DNA of 64,000 nucleotides from Pomphorhynchus laevis (Eukaryota > Acanthocephala > Palaeacanthocephala > Echinorhynchida > Pomphorhynchidae): contig WNNJ02003008.1 in assembly GCA_012934845.2 (NCBI GenBank), forward strand, positions 62,001 through 126,000, written 5' to 3'. The position numbers were made by a program, and so were the translations under genes. The stretch's first letter is position 1; each line of letters opens with the position of its first letter. Below, piece by piece: positions 9,959 to 20,097 of the stretch. A model generated the notes under the pieces. The model saw nothing but the letters and a program-made list of their open reading frames with translations, was not told the DNA's origin and did no database searches.

Positions 9959-11046
9959 TGAGATAGTGCACCAAATTCCCGATACACTGCCAATAATCCA
10001 GGCCAGCCCGATTTCTAACATACAAATAATGCCATAGCAACCTATCCAAACGATCATGATCATTGAACAGCCGCGTACGACAACTGCGAAGATCGATATC
10101 TACAATGTTGATTATTTTCCTGAGCATGAACGAGAAACAATGGGACCGAAATTTGGTGGAGCAATTGAAAAGTGCTCACGATGTGGAACCACAGTGTATG
10201 CTGCGGAAAGAATTGGTGCATGCAGTTCGCAATGGCACGAAAAGTGCTTTAGATGTAAAACTTGCAATACAACGTTGACTTTGGGTACATATAAAGATCA
10301 GGATGGAGAAATATACTGCAAAGGTTGCTTCGCCGATAAACTTCTTCCACACGACAGAAACCGCAAACAGGCCGAGGAGGAAATGAAGGCCAGCAAGCAG
10401 CTGTAATTCAGTAGTTTTTGTATTTGATTTTTTTACATTTTAAATGGATAGTTATTATTAACAATTTATTTTCGTTAAAAAAATTAATAAACTATCATAT
10501 TCTAATCTTCTAGTCTAATATCAAATTTTGCTCTTACACATTTTCTTTTTCAAAATGCGAAAGGTGTTTTCAAGTATCGATGTTGATGTCTTGACATTAA
10601 TGTAAATAAACAATTTCTCTTTGTTATTAACATTATTTGTATGACAAAAAATTCTGAAGTAAATTCTAAAGTAATCAATCTTTAGTGATCTTTATTTACT
10701 AGTTATTTTGTCAGCTTCTGATTTCACTTAAATCGTTTCAATAAGCCTCTAGTTTTGTATAAGTAACAAAGATTTTTAAATATATGAAAAACATTACTGG
10801 CAGTTATCATTTATTTCATTTGTGACGACAAAAAATTAAATTTTAAAAATATTTGTTAATGGACTACTGACTTAATAATTATGAAATTTAATTATTTGTA
10901 TCATCTTTGTTTTGTATCATTGTAGATGTAATTTCGAATAATAGATTCAATAGAATTTAGAAAACAGGTTTTATCTCAAGCATTTTTAAAACATGATTTT
11001 AAAATAGAATCTAATTTAAAATACTCACCTTAACGAGCGCTTTGTT
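9959..11046 (+). repeat. Segmental duplication, copy 1 (contains LIM gene)
   Basis: 1,088 bp repeated at 12059-13146 with an offset of exactly 2,100 bp. Line-by-line comparison shows one difference (C at 10935, T at 13035). It contains the whole LIM coding region and its 3' flank to about 640 bp past the stop. Confidence 0.9.
10056..10406 (+). CDS. Single LIM-domain protein, copy 1
   Basis: A 116-residue protein with one complete LIM domain. The zinc ligands are Cys40, Cys43, His61, Cys64 (first finger) and Cys67, Cys70, Cys88, Cys91 (second finger), spaced C-x2-C-x17-H-x2-C-x2-C-x2-C-x17-C-x2-C, the canonical pattern. LIM domains bind proteins, and small one- or two-LIM proteins of the CRP/MLP/CRIP kind act on the actin cytoskeleton or in the nucleus. 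TVYAAER after the first Cys pair is typical of that group. A 28-residue leader without domain features precedes a second Met (residue 29, MGPKFGG), which would give a protein starting like CRP family members, so either Met may be used. The C-terminus is a basic and acidic helix (RNRKQAEEEMKASKQL). An in-frame TAG lies 21 bp upstream of the first ATG. A polyadenylation hexamer AATAAA lies near 10485. The coding region is uninterrupted. Confidence 0.85.
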   Translation: MIIEQPRTTTAKIDIYNVDYFPEHERETMGPKFGGAIEKCSRCGTTVYAAERIGACSSQWHEKCFRCKTCNTTLTLGTYKDQDGEIYCKGCFADKLLPHDRNRKQAEEEMKASKQL

Positions 11047-11756
11047 GAAATGTTCTATGGTTTTACCGAAAGCAATATTAGCAAATGTAGAATTGTGCGA
11101 GTATAAAGTATTATTTGGTTCTGTCTCCTACAGGTAGTATATATATCAATAAAATATAATTTTAAAGCTTGAAATTGACGAATCTTTCAATGATAGTGCA
11201 ATTTAAGTATTATATAACTAATCAGAGAGTGGAAAGCATCAAACACTCACCTGTGTTGATTATCAAAGTATGATTTTACATAAAATATTGAAAATTATAT
11301 CATAATTGGCATAATTAATTTAATTGGCAATTAAAGCACAATGTTACGTAAACTATGAAAGGATGTAACTAGCACAGCATATTAACTATGATTAATTTAT
11401 TTTCTAACGATTCTTCCATATCAGCTAAATCTAAATTTGTCAAAAGCGTATAAATAAATTTGAATTTTGATATTGTGAAATTTAATATTTTTAATTTAAA
11501 TTTTAAATTGTATACTTATTCGTCATATACATTGCAGTAAAAGCTAAATTTATCTGTAATAAAATCGTAATTAAATATATTTCGAGTACCTTTATACTTA
11601 TTGCTTTTTAAAATATTTACTGAAATAGTTACTGAAATATTTACTAAACTATTCACATTAATAAAAAAGTGTTATGAATGAAATTATATTATTTCACTAT
11701 CATAAATAAAGTTCAAATTGTTATTAATTAAATAGAATTAATTTATTATTGATTTA
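11047..11756. other. AT-rich spacer between LIM copies
   Basis: Unique AT-rich DNA between the two duplicated blocks. No gene or known repeat was recognised. Confidence 0.4.
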
Positions 11757-12058
11757 TAATCATAAATAATAAAATTAAGCTTAATTTATGGGTACTAGTT
11801 ATAAATTAAGTTAAATTTATACCTAAAATATAAATAATAATTTTATATTTAATTAATCTATATAAAAATTACATATAAATATTTAATTTAAATTTATTAT
11901 GTTTAACGTATTAGTCATATATATTGAAAAATAACTTAAAGGCCGTTTTAAAATTTCAAACTAAAATTTAAATAATAAATTGAGATAGTGCACTAAACTA
12001 TAAGTATGATAACTTATAAGCCGTTTTAAAATTTCAAACTAAAATTTAAATAATAAAT
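11757..12058 (+). repeat. Repeat and junction left of LIM copy 2, with 78-bp tandem duplication
   Basis: 11757-11975 is a diverged copy of 8128-8350. At its end a segment beginning GCCGTTTTAAAATTTCAAAC occurs twice, at 11942 and 12020 (offset 78 bp), and both copies run through TTGAGATAGTGCAC, which is the left edge of the duplicated LIM block. The first then diverges and the second continues into the LIM block. The breakpoint of the LIM duplication is thus itself tandemly duplicated. Confidence 0.75.
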
Positions 12059-13146
12059 TGAGATAGTGCACCAAATTCCCGATACACTGCCAATAATCCA
12101 GGCCAGCCCGATTTCTAACATACAAATAATGCCATAGCAACCTATCCAAACGATCATGATCATTGAACAGCCGCGTACGACAACTGCGAAGATCGATATC
12201 TACAATGTTGATTATTTTCCTGAGCATGAACGAGAAACAATGGGACCGAAATTTGGTGGAGCAATTGAAAAGTGCTCACGATGTGGAACCACAGTGTATG
12301 CTGCGGAAAGAATTGGTGCATGCAGTTCGCAATGGCACGAAAAGTGCTTTAGATGTAAAACTTGCAATACAACGTTGACTTTGGGTACATATAAAGATCA
12401 GGATGGAGAAATATACTGCAAAGGTTGCTTCGCCGATAAACTTCTTCCACACGACAGAAACCGCAAACAGGCCGAGGAGGAAATGAAGGCCAGCAAGCAG
12501 CTGTAATTCAGTAGTTTTTGTATTTGATTTTTTTACATTTTAAATGGATAGTTATTATTAACAATTTATTTTCGTTAAAAAAATTAATAAACTATCATAT
12601 TCTAATCTTCTAGTCTAATATCAAATTTTGCTCTTACACATTTTCTTTTTCAAAATGCGAAAGGTGTTTTCAAGTATCGATGTTGATGTCTTGACATTAA
12701 TGTAAATAAACAATTTCTCTTTGTTATTAACATTATTTGTATGACAAAAAATTCTGAAGTAAATTCTAAAGTAATCAATCTTTAGTGATCTTTATTTACT
12801 AGTTATTTTGTCAGCTTCTGATTTCACTTAAATCGTTTCAATAAGCCTCTAGTTTTGTATAAGTAACAAAGATTTTTAAATATATGAAAAACATTACTGG
12901 CAGTTATCATTTATTTCATTTGTGACGACAAAAAATTAAATTTTAAAAATATTTGTTAATGGACTACTGACTTAATAATTATGAAATTTAATTATTTGTA
13001 TCATCTTTGTTTTGTATCATTGTAGATGTAATTTTGAATAATAGATTCAATAGAATTTAGAAAACAGGTTTTATCTCAAGCATTTTTAAAACATGATTTT
13101 AAAATAGAATCTAATTTAAAATACTCACCTTAACGAGCGCTTTGTT
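12059..13146 (+). repeat. Segmental duplication, copy 2
   Basis: Second copy of 9959-11046 with one mismatch in 1,088 bp. It lacks the sequence that precedes the LIM gene in copy 1 (before 9959), so any promoter or 5' exon further upstream was not copied. On the right it joins directly to repeat family X. Confidence 0.9.
12156..12506 (+). CDS. Single LIM-domain protein, copy 2
   Basis: Identical at DNA and protein level to the LIM gene at 10056-10406, with the same eight zinc ligands, the same in-frame stop upstream and the same AATAAA downstream. Only 97 bp of upstream sequence is shared with copy 1; beyond that lies an AT-rich repeat. It would need a new promoter, or one within those 97 bp, to be expressed. 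Near-perfect identity means a very recent duplication, gene conversion, or an assembly or haplotype artefact. Confidence 0.8.
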   Translation: MIIEQPRTTTAKIDIYNVDYFPEHERETMGPKFGGAIEKCSRCGTTVYAAERIGACSSQWHEKCFRCKTCNTTLTLGTYKDQDGEIYCKGCFADKLLPHDRNRKQAEEEMKASKQL

Positions 13147-13149
13147 TGA

Positions 13150-14390
13150 GCGCTTTGACACACGCTTAAACAGTGTTTAAAGCTCAAAAAACGAAACTAC
13201 CCTTTATCTGAATCATCAGGAGAAATTTAGCATAAGCTCTGTACATTGCAGTAGGATCGCATCGTAGGACCGCATCTGGTATATATATTTTCGTAGTTAA
13301 GAGTTAAGGCAACATTTGCCTAATATGCATTTATTGTAGATACACCATTAATTGTCGATATTAATTTTGAGCATTAAAAGTTGTCAAATTTTACCTCAAG
13401 ATTTAACTGTTCATGAACCTTTTTTATCATTCGTGTATGATTACATATCGAAATCATAATAATCAATAATTGCTAATTGTAAAAGCTTAACTAACAAAAG
13501 CTTTAGTCTTTGGAAAGTTTTTTTTTGTCAAATACAAAAAAAATAAAATATTTAATTAAATATTAAATATTTAATATTTTAATTTAAATATTAAAATTGT
13601 CTCGCTTTTAGGCATTGATCTATATGCTAGTTTAAGTCGGATACAGTTTATGGTAATATTTTTTTAAATGCTTAAATATAAATGTTAAAATTTTTGATGT
13701 TAAATTGAAAATGTAGATTTACCAGAAAAATAGTGGATATTCCTACGTAATCTATTTACTAGTGATTTTGTTTGCTTCTGATTCACGTAAATAGTTACAA
13801 TAAACCCTTGTTTGTATGGATAATATAAATATTTTTACAAATATGTGAAAAATTACCTTTACTCTAATCATTTATTTCATCTGTGACTGTTTCATTTTTA
13901 ATTATCAAATATATTGGTACAGTAGTTTGTGAACTTTTAATCGAATTAATTGTCTGAATTGTCGCCCGTCCGCACAACTTACAAAAGAAGTGTAGCCACA
14001 ACGCAAAAGTTTAATTCTTTGAAAAGTTTCTTTTGTCAAATACAAATTATCTCTTTATTTAAATTTAACTATTAATTTTAATATCAAAATAATGGTGTTT
14101 TAGGTATTAATCTATATGCTAGTTTAAGTATTTGAATCATATACAGTTTATGGTAATATTTTTTTAATATTTTATCGAAATCATAATCATCAATAATTGC
14201 TAATTGTAAAAGCTTAACGAGCAAAAGCTTAATTCTTTGGAAAGTTTTTTTGTCAAATACAAGTTACAAGTTAATTGTCGTGTTTTTAGACATTAATCTA
14301 TATTTTAGCTTCAGTAATTAATCTGATACAGTTTATGGTAATATTTTTAATATAAATGTTGAAATTTTGGATGTTAAATTGAAAATGCAA
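13150..14390 (+). repeat. Repeat family X, further copies
   Basis: 13150-13962 repeats 2087-3192 without the fold-back insertion and with small deletions. It is followed by two shorter units, 14000-14170 and 14198-14390, each starting with GCAAAAG(C)TTTAATTCTTTG and containing GATACAGTTTATGGTAAT (14140-14160 and 14325-14345). The units are tandem and diverged. No coding sequence. Confidence 0.65.
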
Positions 14391-14802
14391 ATAAATAAGT
14401 TTAATAAAAGTTAATAAGTTTTAAATTTATATAAGTTTATAAGTTTTGTAAGTTTTATTTATAATTAAAATTAAATTAATTTATTGATTTATAATCATTT
14501 TTATAAATTAAACATTTTTAATTTTTCATTTAAAACACGAAGCTTTTGATTTCGAATAATCCAATACTTGTGACTAATTTCACATTTGAGTAAACTGTGC
14601 ACAGCATCTTTTATAATACGATAAGCTTTTTGTCATTCTTGAACAACCAGAAAATGATAATTTTGCAAAGTTGGACTGCAGATTGTTTCGAGAGCAATGA
14701 TCAAGGAAACGAATGTCCAAATAGCTAATCATAATTAATTGTAAACTGCGAATATATTGCTTCAGAGAAAGTCTCAGATTGCGGCCATAAATTTCTTCAA
14801 AT
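14391..14802. other. Spacer, nothing recognised
   Basis: AT-rich non-coding DNA between the family X units and the long inverted repeat. No feature was recognised. Confidence 0.4.
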
Positions 14803-15130
14803 AATTTGAAACGGAATCAGACATTCTGGGGGGAATAATTATTTTTGTATCTAAATGCCATTCCCAGAAAAAAAGAAATTAAATATTTCTTCGATATTTC
14901 GTTCGCTAACCGCGGACATTATCAAGAAGTATTGTAAGATGTTTGTAATCAAGAAAATTTTGTTTTTTATACATTGTAACTTAACTTGTTTTATTGTTTC
15001 AGATACTTCTTGATAATGTCCGCGGTTAGCGAACGAAATATCGAAGAAATATTCAATTTCTTTTTTCTGGGAATGGCATTTAGATACAAAAATAATTATT
15101 CCCCCAGAATGTCTCATTCCGTTTCAAATT
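14803..15130. mobile_element. Long inverted repeat (fold-back element), about 130-bp arms
   Basis: Arms at 14803-14932 and 15003-15130 are nearly identical complements (a few mismatches and single-base indels) around a 70-bp centre. The outer ends read AATTTGAAACGGAATC and its complement, and the inner ends GAAGTAT / ATACTTC. Each arm holds TTAGCGAACGAAATATC, resembling the inner motif of the smaller fold-back family (TTAGCGAAATATC at 18150-18180). Open frames in this block are by-products of the symmetry. High arm identity suggests recent formation or arm-to-arm conversion. Confidence 0.8.
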
Positions 15131-15858
15131 TTTAATTATTATATTTATATTCATTTTCTTGGAATAATGTTGATATTTTTGTAAATTCCATATTTATAGC
15201 CTCTATTCAGTATATTCATTTGTGCTGAAGTCAATGGCGCGGATGAAATACTTGCAATGTTATCTTAATACGTAGGCTATAAATTTAGATTACGAGGTGA
15301 CCATAAAGACGTCGTAACTTGTGTTGATGTCTATTTTCGGTTGTTGTTTCATAGTTCTTAGTAATTCGTTTAAGATAGAATATAGCTGCGTAAAACTTGA
15401 GTAAGGAAAACTTATTGAACATCTGAATTGTCAACCACATAATTTCCTTTAATTTAGTAGAATAGGCAATATTTTTACCGGTCAGTTCTCTATTTGAAAG
15501 GTATAGCCTGAAATGAAGAGTGTTGTGTTCGTTATTGGCTAGGACATTGTACAATTTAAGGTTGATAAAGGACGGTAGTAGCTTAAAGAAAATCAATAAC
15601 ATAAGTCAAAGAAAGATAAAATACTAATTAATTTAAGAGCATACAATATAAATAAAATGCTATCCTTGCATAAACATGTTAATGCTTTCAATCTTTTGTT
15701 AATCTTCAAATTTTTTAAATCCAAATTTTTTAATTTTTTTTAATATTTCCAAGTTTTCTGATGCAACCGGTGTTAACATAGCTGGAGATGCTAGAAATTC
15801 TTCATGTTTGTTATACTTATCTTTTCTATATGTTGTATATATCTTTTCTATATTGTTA
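15131..15858. other. Spacer with one unidentified minus-strand open frame
   Basis: Contains a 105-codon open frame on the minus strand (15602-15285), basic and rich in Leu, Lys and Tyr, with no recognised motif and no codon pattern that separates it from chance. Otherwise nothing was recognised. Confidence 0.3.
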
Positions 15859-16480
15859 CCATTGAAGCCAGACGCGAAAGAACGGTAGCAAGTACCGTTT
15901 CGTTATCACAATGACTCATCAGTGCCAGATCCCTCCCACTACTAGATGCAGAGGAGGACTGTCAGACGGCACACGAGTCATGTGTATGAAGTATCAGCAA
16001 GATTCATGGTAACTTCACATTAAGTTCTAAATCAGCACCACTGCTTCACCAAATAGAATCATTAGCAAAAGCATACGTTGATGACGAAACGGTACTTGCT
16101 ATTGTTCTTCCGCGTCTAGCTTTAATAATAACAACGTATTTCACGTGGACTGGTCTCACTCTCTTTTGAGATTCATGATTTAAATTAGCCGATATTCAAC
16201 AGACCAGCACTGGCATTTGCCAGTGCTTTTGCTAATGATCCTATTTGGTGAATCAGTAGTGCTGATTTAGCACTCAATGTGAAGTTACCAGATGTCTTTC
16301 TGGTACTTCATACACATAATTCGTGTGCCGTCTGCCAGTCCTCCTCCGCATCCAGTAGTGGGAGGGATCTGGCAATGATGAGTCATTGTGATGACGAAAC
16401 GGTACTTGCTACCTTCCTTCCGCATCTGGCTTCAATGATAACAACGTATTTCACGCGGATTGGTCTCACTCTCTTTTGAG
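15859..16480. repeat. Three-copy repeat with hammerhead-like core, two copies inverted
   Basis: A GC-richer block present three times: minus strand at about 15859-16020, plus strand at about 16078-16175 (partial) and plus strand at about 16215-16480. Shared sequence includes GACGAAACGGTACTTGCT and TTTCACG(C/T)GGA, and ends with TCTCTTTTGAGATTC in the two plus copies. The outer two face each other and could fold into a long hairpin. No protein is encoded; the open frame at 16279-16479 is chance. Confidence 0.65.
15880..15930 (-). ncRNA. Hammerhead-like core
   Basis: On the minus strand CTGATGA (15922-15916) is followed by GTCA-TTGTGA-TAAC (helix II, 3 of 4 pairs) and GAAAC (15901-15897). The inverted partner at 16375-16405 has a fully paired GTCA/TGAC helix II and GACGAAAC but reads AATGATGA for the first box. 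A minimal helix III (ACGGT) and a GTA cleavage triplet can be drawn, but helix I pairs only with a bulge, so activity is doubtful. Confidence 0.4.
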
Positions 16481-16559
16481 ATTCTTTTCTATATGTTGTT
16501 CGTAATATTCGGTTTTAATATTTTGCTTTGACGCAAAATTTTATGAAACAGATTGCTCT

Positions 16560-17960
16560 ATGTTAACAATTGAGCCATTGTAGACTATACTTTAAATGAT
16601 AATCTTAGCGAAAATTTTAAGTAATGCCACTTTGCTCTGTCCATAGTTTTAAAATCATTCACTGAAAGACTTTCTGAGATAAGTTCTAAACAGATAGTTG
16701 TAATTGCTTTCGTCAGTATATTAAAGAAGATACTTATCCTATCAAGATATAATTTTGAGATAATTATAAAACTGTGCATTTCTGTCAATATCTTTGTAAG
16801 TTTATCTTTAAAATGGCCAACGAGATGTTATATGAATTTCTAAGTAGTCGTGGAATTTTGTATATTTAACTATACCTTGTGTAAATGCAATAGTACTAAT
16901 CGTTGTGACTATAGTTTGTTGTAATAAACAATATCCAAGCTTATAATTTCGAGATAATCGGATTACAATATTATTCTGTGCAAGTTTCGATGGTAAAGCT
17001 GCTATGTACAAAGTGTAAATCATTGGACTTAAAATGATTCCTTGTAACACTCCTTTCGAATGTTCTATAAGATTGCTAGTAATTCATCTAATTTGATTTA
17101 GAATTAGTTTTGACTATTTCCAAATTAGTGAAAACATTTGTTGCTGCAGAAAGGTAAACTTCATGTTATCTTTTCTCTTATTGCAATCCCCGGCTAGTAA
17201 AATATGTTCACTTTCCTCTAATACTAGTAATCCATTATGTAATCAAATCCATAATTTACATTTTTAATATTTATACTTTTACGAAAGACTATAGCTAAAC
17301 CACCAATCGGTCTCCATCGAGACATCTGCTGTGTTACAACATCAAACTTTTTAAAATAATTTTCTACTTCAATGTTTATTAAGTAATCAATACCGACTCC
17401 ATTTTATAGATCCCTTATTTAGTTTCTGTATATTTACATTGCCGTCAATTTTAGGAATTTCTGGATGCATATTTGATAAGGGTCATATCGTTATTTCTTG
17501 CTCATTTCGAAATGGCTTAATTCCTATAACACAATGGTACGTTATCCTGAATTTTTTTCTGAACTAGCATTTGGCGTCTTATATTTTTCTTTCTCTTAAA
17601 TTAAATTGATTTTCTCTTCTTAGAATAGTCCAGAGATATCTATAAACCATCGAACTAATAGAGCTTTCTTAACTTTGAAAACTTCCTCAGTATTGCCATT
17701 AAAATAAATATGTTGCCTTAAAAATAGATACACACAACAATTGAGTTCCGTCATATTGCATAGCCTCGTGAAGATTTCGTATTATCCGTCCATCTTCAAA
17801 AATTAGCTGGCGTCTACTGTCCTCAGCGAATTCAATCACTAAACTGGATCCCCTTTTCTGACTCATTCAATACTGACACTAAAAACCTTTCTATGTAGTG
17901 CATTTCGATAACTTTACTATTATGATCTTGAGTGTGCACGCTATTAAAGTTACGAATCAT
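16560..17960 (-). mobile_element. Decayed LINE, I/Jockey-like (endonuclease and RT pieces)
   Basis: Minus-strand remnants of a non-LTR retrotransposon with many breaks. Around 17340-17250 the translation gives SRWRPIGGLAIVFRKS, and at about 17216-17160 ILLAGDCN, matching the GG-aIv-R and GDfN motifs of the APE-type endonuclease. At 17050-16808 the RT fragment LQGIILSPMIYTLYIAALPS matches the palm motif before the catalytic YADD in the I and Jockey groups, followed by an LLQQTI segment. The 16788-16585 piece continues the RT thumb. It is too broken to code for anything. Confidence 0.6.
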
Positions 17961-18110
17961 AGCATCTAAAAATTAATCATGGTAGTATTGTAGTTTTTCT
18001 CTATTATCTACACCTCTTTAATCTCTTTACTCCAGCTAATTTTGAACTACTTTGATATCGAATATTTTTACACCCATATCTTAAATACTTGATAATGATC
18101 CATTTATTGA

Positions 18111-18240
18111 TAAAAAATTATTGGATCAAAGAAAGGAAAATTTTATTTGATATTTCGCTAACTTCTGTTAGCATCTTCAGAAAATTACAATTAATTACAA
18201 TCAATCTTCTGTAATTTTCTGAATATACTTAGATAAATTA
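18111..18240. mobile_element. MITE-like fold-back fragment
   Basis: Copy of the fold-back family at 2485-2641, starting TTGGATCAAAGAAAGG. A minus-strand motif at 18180-18153 reads CTGAAGAT, a perfect 6-bp stem GCTAAC/GTTAGC with AGAA loop, then GAAA, resembling a hammerhead core with one extra base before helix II. Confidence 0.55.
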
Positions 18241-18443
18241 GTTTTAGGGAATAATAATGAATATGATAGGTTGAGTTGTATAATAGACAGTTATTGTAAT
18301 ATAAAATTCTATAATCGGACGATATTTTTTAAATCAAAATTTATTATTGATAACAGACAATTACAATTTACGGGTTACCCGCAAATGGGCTCTTATATTG
18401 TTATCACTATTAAACTTAAAACGTTATTTGTGATTTTGTGTGA

Positions 18444-19985
18444 TCATTGGTTGTTGCTTTCTGACATGCCTGCTTTGTGACATGCGTAAGGTTTCATCCT
18501 TATTGACATTGAAACAGCCTTTGCAATAAGGGTTGAGATCCTTGATCGTAAGGTTCGTATACAATCATTGTACGAAGAATGAGTACGAGTGGATATCTGA
18601 CTTGATATTTGTTTCAGTACAGCGTTCGTTGTCGGACCCATCCATTCTGTGGTCGATAATATAATCGGATGAAAGGATGCATGCTCAACTTTCACCATTC
18701 ATTCATTATATTTTGCATTTTTGCGATTTTCGTGGTATTCGAAGGGGTCTGATATTCTTGATAGGGAGTACGACGGATCCAAAGACTTAAAACGTATATA
18801 TCCATGACGGACCGGTCCGTAGCAATTCCAAATAAACCGCTACAAGAAATATCTGCCCTTGCATCTCTATCTCGCGATGTTGTATTGTTATCGAATTCAA
18901 TAGATTGAGGTACATGATTAAGTTGGGGTTCTTTTATTACCCACTTACAAAACGTGCTTAAACAATTAGATATTTCATCGATTACAATATTGTGACGGAC
19001 AAAATTAAATCCTCTAGTCGGGCATGACAGGGCATGCGTAATATCAAATCCGGCACCGCAAGTGCACTTATTTGCTATTAAGTTTGGTTACCAGCCATAT
19101 CGTACTGCAACAGCGTCTTGAAATTCACTCGAAGTTAGAAATGTACCCGCTAGGTCATACGCTGGATTCAGCCATGACGACGCTCCAGTTGTATTGGCGC
19201 TTTTAAGAATCGAAACAAGATCCCTCTCCGAATATTGGATGATACCTGATGAAATATGAGCCCATCTGCTAAAATTAGAATGTCGGATGTGGCTCAGCAA
19301 ATCTCGTCGATTATCCCGAAGAACAGAATTTTGACAGCTATTCCTATTAAGCTCAAACATCTTTAACGAGTTCACGTAATCTACATTTCCTCTTTCGGTT
19401 GGGTTATAAATTCCGAGTCTACCAAATTTGAACGGAAGTGTAATTAGTATTCTATCTTCCTCACCAATCGGCCCGGTACCTAACATATGAGGTAATAAGT
19501 GCTCGAACAGCCGCGAACGAAAGCTTTCAAACCAACTGTTACTGCTTTTGCAAGTTCTGAATTAATAAGTCTGTTGGTGTTGATATGCTTTTGTCAATAG
19601 AATATAAGCCGAGAATGCGTTGATTGATGCAATCTCATGAAGCTGATCAAGTGACTTATTCCAATCGTCGACCGTTTCTTTAACTCGTGACTTCACGTAT
19701 TCGCCGATACCTATAAAGCTTCCTAGGTATTTGGCACCATCTTTATGTATAGGTACGGCATCGTCTGCAAATCGCTTATATTAGTCCCCAGCTCTACGTC
19801 GTGTGTCAGAAGCGTGCATTTTGTAGGATTTACAAAGTATCCATAATTCGGGCCAACTGCTTGACACATTCCCACACTTTTAAGAGGTCATCGATTTTTC
19901 CGACACATGCTCCATCGTCTGCGTAACAACAGTGGATAGCTCCAGGTGCAATCTTACTCAATCTGTCAATCGGACAATAAATTTT
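18444..19985 (-). mobile_element. LINE with restriction-like endonuclease, older copy (3' half)
   Basis: Minus-strand remnant of the same LINE family as 20098-22748. 19486-19088 encodes the RT-to-C-terminus linker, ending VRYGW. About 19080-18960 gives the zinc site KCTCGAGFDITHALSC followed by VRHNIV. 18860-18780 gives RADISC and then MDIYV, the PD-(D/E)xK-type positions; 18698-18444 gives the last part (FHPIILSTTE). Further upstream, 19500-19985 holds degraded RT palm. Numerous stops and frameshifts make it older than its neighbour. Confidence 0.65.
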
Positions 19986-20097
19986 TTTTGAACAATCTTT
20001 TTTAATAATTCAAAATATAATTTACAAATTAGTAGTCACCCTCAAATGTCAGAATATAATATTTTTGTCCCTATATCTTCGTTATAATCCTTATTAC

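Noticed and set aside
10063-10278. 71-codon frame overlapping each LIM gene
   Set aside because: Out-of-frame shadow of the LIM coding sequence without a recognisable domain.
14851-15602. Minus-strand open frames 14851-15117 and 15285-15602 as genes
   Set aside because: The first lies in the fold-back arms and is a product of the symmetry; the second has no motif and sits in AT-rich DNA.
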